Shown one piece after another: positions 33,533-43,559 of a stretch of 64,000 nucleotides of DNA; the first letter of the stretch is position 1, and each line of letters opens with the position of its first letter. The stretch covers positions 4,524,280 to 4,588,279 of the forward strand of contig CP136064.1 in the NCBI GenBank assembly GCA_032622095.1. The letters are read 5' to 3'. The notes below the pieces were generated by a model. The model worked only from the letters and a program-made list of their open reading frames with translations. It did not search any database and had not been told where the DNA came from. A program made the position numbers and the translations under genes. The stretch comes from Siphonodentalium dalli (lineage: Eukaryota; Mollusca; Scaphopoda; Gadilida; Siphonodentaliidae).

Positions 33533-33912
33533 TTAACCCTTTATCCAACAAACCGGCCAAAACCGGCCAAATAAAGCTTCAACAGCCTAAAATATATTCG
33601 GTCTGTCCCAATAGAACCATACAAATATGGATATCATTGGAACCGGCTCCTTGACCACATTGTGATGGTTACAGTTATGCCCTGTGCCAATGCATTCTCT
33701 TATATATGCGAGTCGACCATAGGTCGCCTCGCATATATAAGAGAATGCATTGGCCTAAACACTTTTTACCATTTTTTCTTACATTCTTTAACAATTTTAT
33801 AATTTTTAATGTGTTAAGCCAATGCATTCTCTTATATATGCGAGGCGACCTATGGTCGACTCGCATATATCAGAAAATGCATTGGCACAGGGCCCTTCTG
33901 TTGGGTAAAGGG
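33533..33912. mobile_element. piggyBac-like MITE, near-identical to 15495 copy
   Basis: TTAACCCTTTATCCAACAAA (33533) to TGTTGGGTAAAGGG (33912). The right TTAA is mutated to ATAT. Two mirror hairpins lie at about 33686-33757 and 33818-33888. The spacer ACCATTTTTTCTTACATTC separates them. Very high identity to 15495-15886, except the A-run is absent. Confidence 0.87.
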
Positions 33913-34162
33913 ATATACACCATGATTGCGTGGAACCCTCGCCTTAGACAGAGGGTTGTTCAGGTCAACCTCCTCCGTTTCCATATCAAGATCATACAGG
34001 AATTTTAGTGTTTCTATGATGATGGGCTTACAGCATCCACACCCATAGGTTACCCGCAGTATATATATATGCAAAAATGATGTGTCTATATATACACAGC
34101 ACCGTATTCTGTCACGTTGTGACTAGCCCTGGCTATATATAGATGACTAAATGGTCGCAATT

Positions 34163-34235
34163 CAGTTCAATTCAATTCAGTTTATTTTGTCTTAACTTCA
34201 TTACGTTTGACATACAAAGACAATATATTATCTAA
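34163..34235 (-). mobile_element. LINE 3' tail fragment
   Basis: On the minus strand: AAAATAAACTGAATTGAATT and onward (AATTG)n, a polyadenylation-like signal followed by a short tandem tail, typical of a severely 5'-truncated LINE. Confidence 0.6.
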
Positions 34236-34855
34236 TATATATTTTGGGACTTCTGTTTGTCTGTCTGTCTGTTAGCTATGGCCGGGAAAACTGTATGACG
34301 GATTGAGCCCAAACTTCCTATCTAAGGGTAAAATCCCAGATGGAATGTCATCGCACCGCTTCTGAGAACGTCAGAGCACTCATTCACCAATCCCCCGCCA
34401 CCGCAATGGGTAGTTCATGGGTTAATCGCGTGATAGTTAAAGAGCGTTCGTACCCGCAGTGTCGTTGGTAAAGAGCGTCGATGTGTCCAGGCATGAGCGT
34501 GTTGTGTCTGTGTACAGACATGAGCGTGTTGTGTGATTCTGTGTTCGTACTTAGGGGTTCCTGGGAATGGGGGAGATTTTCATCGGGTCAGTTTTTCGCC
34601 CGAGGTGACCTTCACCTTGAAACGGGTACCCACAAATGATCTAATATATATTTTGGGACTTCTGTCTGTTTGTTTGTCTGTTAGCTATGGCCGGGAATAC
34701 TGCTGGACGGATTTCGACGACATTTGATACCTACCGCTAATTTTGTCCGGGGAGTGTTTTGGACAGGTCAAATCGTGACTCCGACCTGACCTTCAAAATG
34801 GTCAATTCAAGGTCAAAGGCTGGACGAAGTCGGGTCACCTGCTAGTAACATATAT
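34236..34855 (-). mobile_element. RTE/SINE-like fragments, two copies
   Basis: CTAATATATATTTTGGGACT then TCTGTCTGTTAGCTATGGCC occurs at 34232 and 34641. On the minus strand the second copy begins TTACTAGCAGGTGACCCGAC (34855) and ends in (ACAG)n/(ACAA)n-type repeats, the same layout as the 7643-8150 element. The first copy is more diverged. Short ORFs have no known domain. Confidence 0.6.
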
Positions 34856-34956
34856 ATACAGTAAGTTGTAATACTTGTCACGTGTGCAAATGTATCTATG
34901 GAAGAGATACATATATGTAGTACATAGTGCTATAAAGGATCATTACTTGTACAAAC

Positions 34957-35150
34957 AATAAAAATTATAAAATTGTTAAAGAATGTAAGAAAAAATGGTA
35001 AAAAGTGTTAAAAAAAGATTTTTTTTAGGCCAATGCATTCTCTTATATATGCGAGGCGACCTATGGTCGACTCGCATATATAAGAGAATGCATTGGCACA
35101 GGGCATAACTGTAACTATCACAATGTCGTCAATAAGCCGGTTCCAATGAT
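34957..35150 (-). mobile_element. piggyBac-like MITE, truncated, reverse orientation
   Basis: The spacer, one hairpin (about 35030-35098) and the inner flank CACAGGGCATAACTGTAAC follow the 33533 family in reverse. The MITE breaks off at CCAATGATAT (35150), where the isolated satellite monomer starts. Both termini are missing. Confidence 0.78.
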
Positions 35151-35154
35151 ATGT

Positions 35155-35190
35155 CTATAGTGCAGCTGTATAGTGTCTTTGTTTATGTGT
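35155..35190 (+). repeat. Isolated monomer of the 41/43-bp satellite
   Basis: CTATAGTGCAGCTGTATAG then TGTCTTTGTTTATGT: compared with the first unit of the big array (40475 on) it differs at one base in the first 34. It is the short 41-bp type with GCAG, the same type that opens the array. It is single, 5.3 kb from the array. Confidence 0.9.
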
Positions 35191-35859
35191 CCGAATAAAA
35201 TGGAACATCTCCATTTTTTGACAAACCGAATTCAATCTTATACGATTTTCCCAATATTTTGAAGGTCAAGGTCAGTTCGAACTATTAAAAAGCATACATG
35301 CAGTTCGTGACATTTCTTATTACTGCTGAGATTCTTAAGTGCTGTGTAGAAGGTATAGTATGCATCTACTAGATACAAGAGCCTCACTGCCCCTCCACAA
35401 CATATCTCTTGACGTTGTCCTCCCTCCCCTGGATATGTTAATTGTGATTTAGAATAATCGCTTGATACTCGTCAATGAGTATTTAGTATAGAATGGGTTA
35501 ATTTTTTTTTATTTTTTTTTTTTTAATTCTTTATTGACAATATATACATGGACATATTCATATATTTAAAATACAGCATAAGGGTGTATTTACATTGCTA
35601 TATAACTGTACACAGATCTGCACGCAGACTAGTGTAAACGGGTTGATATCGAAATGCACACAGAAAGAAAACTGTATTAGTTCGTGTGAGCAAAAACCGT
35701 GTCCGCTATACGTCACGGTCAACGCCGAATCATTGTGACAGGCAAATCTGTTTTGATTAATTGTTACTCGGGCTTGGCGAATGTGTTTTAGCGTTCGTTG
35801 TCATTTCAACCCGTGTATTTCGAATATTGAACACGGACAGGGACGTGGCAACTTTGGTC
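35191..35859. other. Non-coding region with minus-strand poly(A)-like tract
   Basis: 35501-35545 is T-rich and followed by AATTCTTTATTGAC, which on the minus strand reads as AATAAAG then poly(A), an old retrocopy end. No gene recognised. Confidence 0.5.
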
Positions 35860-36010
35860 AACAGTTGGAAATTTCATACCTGACACAACATTATTTGTAA
35901 TTTCCAAACCAACAATAGGTTGAAAATTATCTTGTAGTTTGATTTTCAAACATTATATTGGGGGGGGGGGGGTATTGTTTTCGGACCAATATTTGCATAA
36001 TTTCCTACTT
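35860..36010 (+). repeat. Dispersed repeat, pair with 28120-28270, with G13 run
   Basis: Second copy of the repeat described at 28120. A G13 run (35960-35972) interrupts it. Confidence 0.78.
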
Positions 36011-36447
36011 TTTATCAAAATTTTGGGCTGGAATGGCCATCAGCTGGAAGTTTTCCAACCTTATGGGGCGGGTGTAAGGTTGGAAATTTCCAAACACTTG
36101 AAAAGATTGTGTCCTGTTCGCTCCCCATGGCCAGTCAAAAACTGCTAGTTAATTCAAGAAAAAAATATTGTCCTACATTTGGTCAACATTGCCATTGGAA
36201 TTGTCATCAGTTGGAATTTCTACTACATTTGGTCAAATAAAGGGTGTTGTAGGGTGGATACCCATTCCATACAGATCCAAAATGGCCAGTAAACAAAACC
36301 GCTCAATTGTTACGGAAATTGTCCACTCTATATATGACACTCCTAACACATGATTCTCGGCAATCAACTTCCCTATGTATATATCCAATATAGCGCTGAT
36401 TCACCCCCCCACATACTATATCCTCAATCTGACGACCCTTTGATCTA

Positions 36448-36475
36448 CCCCCCCCCCCCCCCCCCCCCCCCCCCC
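36448..36475 (+). repeat. C28 homopolymer
   Basis: Twenty-eight consecutive C. Long C-runs can form i-motif or G-quadruplex structures and are also error-prone in sequencing, so the exact length is uncertain. Confidence 0.9.
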
Positions 36476-36644
36476 ACATAGTCGCACACGACTTTCCGCG
36501 CTATTGATAAATTTAACATAATTTGTATAAACCTTAATGAGTATATACACACGCATGTGCAATATCAATATGAATATGATTATGCATGTCCACATCTATA
36601 TATATCTCTGTTATCTCAACATGTACGACGATTTGAGATTAATT

Positions 36645-36824
36645 AAATTCTGATTCTGAACATTTTGGCGTTTAAATGAGCCGTGCCCGTTTTGTTTTTG
36701 TTATTTCTAAATGTGTTTCAAATTAATTATATTTTAATTTTGAATTATGTTTTCTAAAAAATATATAGATCTTGAGCATATCCAGTTGGAAATAGAAAAT
36801 TTGAGCAAAAAGCGCGCCTGGACT
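36645..36824 (+). repeat. Composite repeat left flank, copy 3
   Basis: Same sequence order as 31320-31479, leading into the MITE at the same TTAA. Confidence 0.82.
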
Positions 36825-38726
36825 TTAACTCTTTCATGACGGGAGCTGCGCCGGTGCAGCATTAAAGATCCTGTGCCAGTACATAATCTTATATATGCGA
36901 GTCCCTCATAGGGAGCCTAGCATATATTCCAGATTCCAGAATGCCTTGGCTTACAAGGTCGATGTAAATAATGTTATACCAATACATTCTATTATATATG
37001 CGAGTCTCCCATAGGGAGCCTAGCGTATATACCAGAATGCCTTGGCTTACAAGGTTGATGTAAATAATGTTATACCAATGCATTCTCTTATATATGCGAG
37101 TCTCCCATAGGGTGCTTAGCATATATACCAGAATGCCTTGGCTTACAAGGTTGATGTAAATAATGTTATACCAATGCATTCTCTTATATATGCGAGTCTC
37201 CCATAGGGTGCTTAGCATATATACCAGAATGCCTTGGCTTACAAGGCCGATGTAAATAATGTTATACCAATGCATTAGCTTATATATGCGAGTCTCCCAT
37301 ATGGAGCCTAGCATATATACGACAATGCCTTGGCTTACAAGGTCGATGTAAATAATGTTATACCACTGCATTCTCTTATATATGCGAGTCTCCCATATGG
37401 AGCTTAGCATATATACCAGAATTCCTTGGCTTACAAGGTCGATGTAAATAATGTTATACCAATGCATTCTCTTATATATGCGAGTCTCCCATAGGGTGCT
37501 TAGCATATATACCAGAATGCCTTGGCTTACAAGGTCGATGTAAATAATGTTATACCAATGCATTCTCTTATATATGCGAGTCCCTCATATGGAGCCTAGC
37601 TTATATACCAGAATGCCTTGGCTTACAAGGTCGATGTAAATAATGTTATACCAATACATTCTCTTATATATGCGAATCTCCCATAAGGTGCTTAGCATAT
37701 ATACCAGAATGCCTTGGCTTACAAGGTCGATGTAAATAATGTTATACCAATGCATTCTCTTATATATGCGAGTCTCCCATAGGGTGCTTAGCATATATAC
37801 CAGAATGCCTTGGCTTACAAGGTCGATGTAAATAATGTTATACCAATACATTCTCTTATATATGCGGGTCTCGCATAGGGTGCTTAGCATATATACCAGA
37901 ATGCCCTGGCTTACAATGTTGATGTAAATAATGCTATACCAATGCGTTCTCTTATATATGCGAGTCTCCCATAGGGTGCCTAGCATATATACCAGAATGC
38001 CTTGGCTTACAAGGCCGATGTAAATAATGTTATACCAATGCATTCTCTTATATATGCGAGTCTCCCATAGGGTGCCTAGCATATATACCAGAATGCCTTG
38101 GCTTACAAGGCCGATGTAAATAATGTTATACCAATGCATTCTCTTATATATGCGAGTCTCCCATATGGTGCCTAGCATATATACCAGAATGCCTTGGCTT
38201 ACAAGGCCGATGTAAATAATGTTATACCAATGCATTCTCTTATATATGCGAGTCTCCCATAAGGAGCCTAGCATATATACGACAATGCCTTGGCTTACAA
38301 GGTCGATGTAAATAATGTTATACCAATACATTCTCTTATATATATGCGAGTCTCCCATAGGGTGCTTAGCATATATACCAGAATGCCCTGGCTTACAATG
38401 TTGATGTACATAATGTTATACCAATGCATTCTCTTATATATGCGAGTCTCCCATAGGGTGCTTAGCATATATACCAGAATGCCTTGTCTTACAAGGTCGA
38501 TGTAAATAATGTTATACCAATACATTCTCTTATATATGCGAGTCCCTCATATGGAGCCTAGCATATATACGACAATGCCTTGGCTTACAAGGTCGATGTA
38601 AATAATGTTATACCAATGCATCCTCTTATATATGCGAGGCTCCCCATGAGCCTCGCATATATAAGAGAATGCATTGGCACAGGGTTTTCGCAAAATGTCA
38701 GGAAGCTCCAGTCGTGAAAGGGTTGG
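36825..38726. mobile_element. piggyBac-like MITE expanded to 1.9 kb by an internal satellite
   Basis: Left end TTAACTCTTTCATGACGGGA (36825). Right end CAGTCGTGAAAGGGTTGG (to 38726; the final TTAA is mutated to TTGG). The terminal parts match the 20774 and 31480 copies. Everything between is the 96-bp tandem array. No transposase. Confidence 0.88.
36890..38620 (-). repeat. 96-bp tandem array, 18 units, inside the MITE
   Basis: The word CCTTGGCTTACAAGG and variants starts at 36944, 37040, 37136, 37232, 37328, 37424 and so on to 38578, with a 96-bp period (one interval is 98). Each unit is a MITE hairpin with the loop word GATGTAAATAATGTTATACC between arms. Since 96 is 32 codons, minus-strand frames of 224 and 257 codons (36889-37563 and 37585-38358) remain open and read as 32-residue repeats such as MHWYNIIYIDLVSQG. 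They are interrupted between units, have no non-repeat sequence and are best seen as by-products. Confidence 0.93.
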
Positions 38727-39305
38727 TGCATAGACAATATATATATATATATACCTTTCTTGTGTGTCTTTGAAATGGAAAACTTGGTCGCAGGAGAAAA
38801 ACACACCGCTCCTGATGTTATTTGCGTCATCAAGGACTAAATGGTCTAAAAATCCAAGCTATTAACAATGTAAAGTGATCCAGAACAGAATTCTCTTTCA
38901 AAATAAATCGCAAATTCGAAATTATTCGAGTAGGCGTTATAGCTTAACAGTGTCACGGACGATAAATACGCAGCGGTGCGTGCAACCACTATTTTAAGCT
39001 GTAAGCCGGGGCTTTCCCTTGTAAACTCCCCGTAATTTATCCCCATGCACATGCACCAATGATAAAACAATGCCCTCGGGAACCCAACTGGATTTGCTCG
39101 AGATCTATCTATTTTTAGAAAAATTAATTCAAAATGCGGCATCTGGGTTTACCCAGAAAGCTCGCTCAGTGCACGCAGGTCTAGTTATTGTATTCCCCGG
39201 GATCCTTTGTTGACATTGTTGGTATGTCCTCTGTTCAACCCCTGGTCAAGTGGTCCTGCTAATGTTATATGATGCTGGTGCGTCCTGCTGTATTGCTATG
39301 ATGTT
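38727..39305. repeat. Composite repeat, copy 3
   Basis: Single 48-bp-type unit (GCATAGACAATATATATAT), then TTATTTGCGTCATCAAGG, AGGCGTTATAGCTTA, GGGGCTTTCCC (39008-39018, kappaB-type), a fragment of the left flank inverted at 39083-39110, GGCATCTGGGTTTACCC and TTGCTATGATGTTTGTATAT. More diverged than copies 1 and 2. Confidence 0.75.
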
Positions 39306-39319
39306 TGTATATATATGCA

Positions 39320-39587
39320 ACAAATGAATGAAGTTGAGCCATTGATTAGTGCAGAATACACTCGTATGCTCCATGAACGATATATACAAGGTGGTAATTA
39401 TAATGAATTTATGGCTGCAGTCATACATTCATTGTAATTACCTTGTTGTTTGCACAATTCATGGAGCACATGAGTGTATTTTGCACTAATCCATGGCTCA
39501 GATTCATTATTTTGTTTTATATATTCTGATGAGTATAAAAGGAGATTGTCCCATGATGACTGGATTTAGTGTACAGTACCCCTTTAA
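39320..39587. mobile_element. Foldback element with TTAA right end
   Basis: 39320-39514 is a long inverted repeat centred near CTGCAG (39415). Its arms include GAGCCATTGATTAGTGCA with GCACTAATCCATGGCTC, and CTCCATGAA with TTCATGGAG, about 85% paired over ~90 bp. The right part runs on to GTGTACAGTACCCCTTTAA (39587), the terminus of the AGGG-TTAA family at 25637. The matching left terminus is missing. Confidence 0.78.
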
Positions 39588-39948
39588 GAAAAGGTACCAT
39601 TATTTCTTCTACAGTTGTCATTTTTGCGGTGTTTGGCTAATCCGAGCGATTTGACCAAAAACCAATGCCTGTACAAGCTTGAAGGTCTTTGATTCGTCCA
39701 AAATAGCCAAACGCCGCGAAAATCAATTTTATAAAAATAACGTACCCTTTATTAACGGCATCAGTTTGCCCCAACATCATCACAGCAAATCAACAGGACC
39801 CACCAACACCATAGTAAATTAACGGCATCAGTTAGCCCTAGCATCATCACAGCAATCCAACAGGACCCACCAACACCATAGCAAATTAGCAGGACGACTT
39901 GAATGGGATATGTGCATGTATAGTGCGCGAGCGGGATAGTTTAAGCAT
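39588..39948. other. Non-coding region with small duplications
   Basis: CATCATCACAGCAA(A/T)(T/C)(C/-)AACAGG and GGACCCACCAACACCATAG each occur twice (about 39774-39815 and 39842-39882). No gene. Confidence 0.6.
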
Positions 39949-40180
39949 ATTTTATTAGAAAAATAGCTAATTGGACGTATCGACGTCCCTTTCCAACAAC
40001 TAAAAGTTAGAATTCCTGCCTGCAGTACATATACTACAAAGAGTATACATGGGTATATATGATTTACAGATGAAGGTAAGGTAGGGTGCACCTTGAGATG
40101 TCAAATGAAGACTGTATTATATGCGTGAGAATGCAGGGAGACTGTGAGATTGTGCACCGTCGATCGGTGATGTGATAATT
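39949..40180 (+). repeat. Dispersed repeat, pair with 27630-27890
   Basis: Second copy of the repeat described at 27630; overall about 80% alike with small indels. Confidence 0.8.
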
Positions 40181-40182
40181 AT

Positions 40183-40380
40183 TTTATGACTCCAGTCATA
40201 AATTATTTTTCATTATAATTACCATGTTGTTTGCATCATTCATAGAGTACGTGGGTGTATTTTGCACCAATGATTGGCTCAAATTCATTCATTTGTTGCA
40301 TAATTATATTCTGTTGAATATTATAGGAGATGGATCCTGGTCCCATAAATGACCGGATGTAGTGTACAGTACCCCTTTAA
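40183..40380 (+). mobile_element. Right half of the AGGG-TTAA foldback element
   Basis: Starts near TTATGACTCCAGTCATAAA, passes through CATTATAATTACCATGTTG and ends GTGTACAGTACCCCTTTAA (40380). It matches only the right arm of 39415-39587. Confidence 0.75.
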
Positions 40381-43300
40381 TGTGCTTATATAAATTTATA
40401 TTGCTGCACTTTTTTCGCGGTTTAGCCTCTGGTAAGTTCCTCTCTAGGTTCCAACATCGCGACCAATTTTTGCTCTATAGTGCAGCTGTATAGGGTCTTT
40501 GTTTATGTTTTTACTCTATAGTGAAGCTGTATATAGGGTCTTTGTTTATGTTTTTACTCTATAGTGAAGCTGTATATAGGGTCTTTGTTTATGTTTTTAC
40601 TCTATAGTGAAGCTGTATATAGGGTCTTTGTTTATGTTTTTACTCTATAGTGAAGCTGTATATAGGGTCTTTGTTTATGTTTTTACTCTATAGTGAAGCT
40701 GTATATAGGGTCTTTGTTTATGTTTTTGCCCTATAGTGAAGCTGTATATAGGGTCTTTGTTTATGTTTTTGCTCTATAGTGAAGCTGTATATGGTCTTTG
40801 TTTATGTTTTTGCTCCATAGTGAAGCTGTATATAGGGTCTTTGTTTATGTTTTTGCCCTATAGTGAAGCTGTATATAGGGTCTTTGTTTATGTTTTTACT
40901 CTATAGTGAAGCTGTATATAGGGTATTTGTTTATGTTTTTTCTCTATAGTGAAGCTGTATATAGGGTCTTTGTTTATGTTTTTACTCTATAGTGAAGCTG
41001 TATATAGGGTCTTTGTTTATGTTTTTGCTCTATAGTGAAGCTGTATATGGTCTTTGTTTATGTTTTTGCTCCATAGTGAAGCTGTATATAGGGTCTTTGT
41101 TTATGTTTTTACTCTATAGTGAAGCTGTATATAGGGTCTTTGTTTATGTTTTTACTCTATAGTGAAGCTGTATATAGGGTCTTTGTTTATGTTTTTACTC
41201 TATAGTGAAGCTGTATATAGGGTCTTTGTTTATGTTTTTACTCTATAGTGAAGCTGTATAGGGTCTTTGTTTATGTTTTTGCTCTATAGTGAAGCTGTAT
41301 ATAGGGTCTTTGTTTATGTTTTTGCTCTATAGTGAAGCTGTATATAGGGTCTTTGTTTATGTTTTTACTCTATAGTGAAGCTGTATATAGGGTCTTTGTT
41401 TATGTTTTTGCTCTATAGTGAAGCTGTATATGGTCTTTGTTTATGTTTTTGCTCCATAGTGAAGCTGTATATAGGGTCTTTGTTTATGTTTTTGCTCTAT
41501 AGTGAAGCTGTATATAGGGTCTTTGTTTATGTTATTACTATATAGTGAAGCTGTATATAGGGTCTTTGTTTATGTTTTTGCTCTATAGTGAAGCTGTATA
41601 TAGGGTCTTTGTTTATGTTTTTGCTCTATAGTGAAGCTGTATATAGGGTCTTTGTTTATGTTTTTGCCCTATAGTGAAGCTGTATATAGGGTCTTTGTTT
41701 ATGTTTTTGCTCTATAGTGAAGCTGTATAGGGTCTTTGTTTATGTTTTTGCCCTATAGTGAAGCTGTATAGGGTCTTTGTTTATGTTTTTGCCCTATAGT
41801 GAAGCTGTATATAGGGTCTTTGTTTATGTTTTTGCTCTATAGTGAAGCTGTATAGGGTCTTTGTTTATGTTTTTGCTCTATAGTGAAGCTGTATATAGGG
41901 TCTTTGTTTATGTTTTTACTCTATATTGAAGCTGTATATAGGGTCTTTGTTTATGTTTTTGCTCTATAGTGAAGCTGTATAGGGTCTTTGTTTATGTTTT
42001 TGCTCTATAGTGAAGCTGTATATAGGGTCTTTGTTTATGTTTTTGCTCTATAGTGAAGCTGTATATAGGGTCTTTGTTTATGTTTTTGCTCTATAGTGAA
42101 GCTGTATATAGGGTCTTTGTTTATGTTTTTGCTCTATAGTGCAGCTGTATAGGGTCTTTGTTTATGTTTTTGCCCTATAGTGCAGCTGTATATAGGGTCT
42201 TTGTTTATGTTTTTACTCTATAGTGAAGCTGTATATAGGGTCTTTGTTTATGTTTTTACTCTATAGTGAAGCTGTATATAGGGTCTTTGTTTATGTTTTT
42301 GCCCTATAGTGCAGCTGTATATAGGGTCTTTGTTTATGTTTTTACTCTATAGTGAAGCTGTATATAGGGTCTTTGTTTATGTTTTTACTCTATAGTGAAG
42401 CTGTATATAGGGTCTTTGTTTATGTTTTTACTCTATAGTGAAGCTGTATATGGTCTTTGTTTATGTTTTTGCCCTATAGTGAAGCTGTATATAGGGTCTT
42501 TGTTTATGTTTTTACTCTATAGTGAAGCTGTATATAGGGTCTTTGTTTATGTTTTTGCTCTATAGTGAAGCTGTATATAGGGTCTTTGTTTATGTTTTGC
42601 TCTATAGTGAAGCTGTATATAGGGTCTTTGTTTATGTTTTTACTCTATAGTGCAGCTGTATATAGGGTCTTTGTTTATGTTTTTACTCTATAGTGAAGCT
42701 GTATATAGGGTCTTTGTTTATGTTTTTACTCTATAGTGAAGCTGTATATAGGGTCTTTGTTTATGTTTTTACTCTATAGTGAAGCTGTATATAGGGTCTT
42801 TGTTTATGTTTTTGCTCTATAGTGAAGCTGTATATAGGGTCTTTGTTTATGTTTTTGCTCTATAGTGAAGCTGTATATAGGGTCTTTGTTTATGTTTTTG
42901 CTCTATAGTGCAGCTGTATAGGGTCTTTGTTTATGTTTTTGCCCTATAGTGCAGCTGTATATAGGGTCTTTGTTTATGTTTTTACTCTATAGTGAAGCTG
43001 TATATAGGGTCTTTGTTTATGTTTTTACTCTATAGTGCAGCTGTATAGGGTCTTTGTTTATGTTTTTGCTCTATAGTGCAGCTGTATATAGGGTCTTTGT
43101 TTATGTTTTTACTCTATAGTGAAGCTGTATATAGGGTCTTTGTTTATGTTTTTACTCTATAGTGAAGCTGTATATAGGGTCTTTGTTTATGTTTTTGCTC
43201 TATAGTGCAGCTGTGTAGGGTCTTTGTTTATGTTTTTGCCCTATAGTGAAGCTGTATATAGGGTCTTTGTTTATGTTTTTGCTCTATAGTGAAGCTGTAT

Positions 43301-43559
43301 AGGGTCTTTGTTTATGTTTTTGCCCTATAGTGAAGCTGTATATAGGGTCTTTGTTTATGTTTTTACTCTATAGTGAAGCTGTATATAGGGTCTTTGTTTA
43401 TGTTTTTACTCTATAGTGAAGCTGTATATAGGGTCTTTGTTTATGTTTTTACTCTATAGTGAAGCTGTATATAGGGTCTTTGGTTATGTTTTTGCTCTAT
43501 AGTGAAGCTGTATATAGGGTCTTTGTTTATGTTTTTACTCTATAGTGAAGCTGTATATA

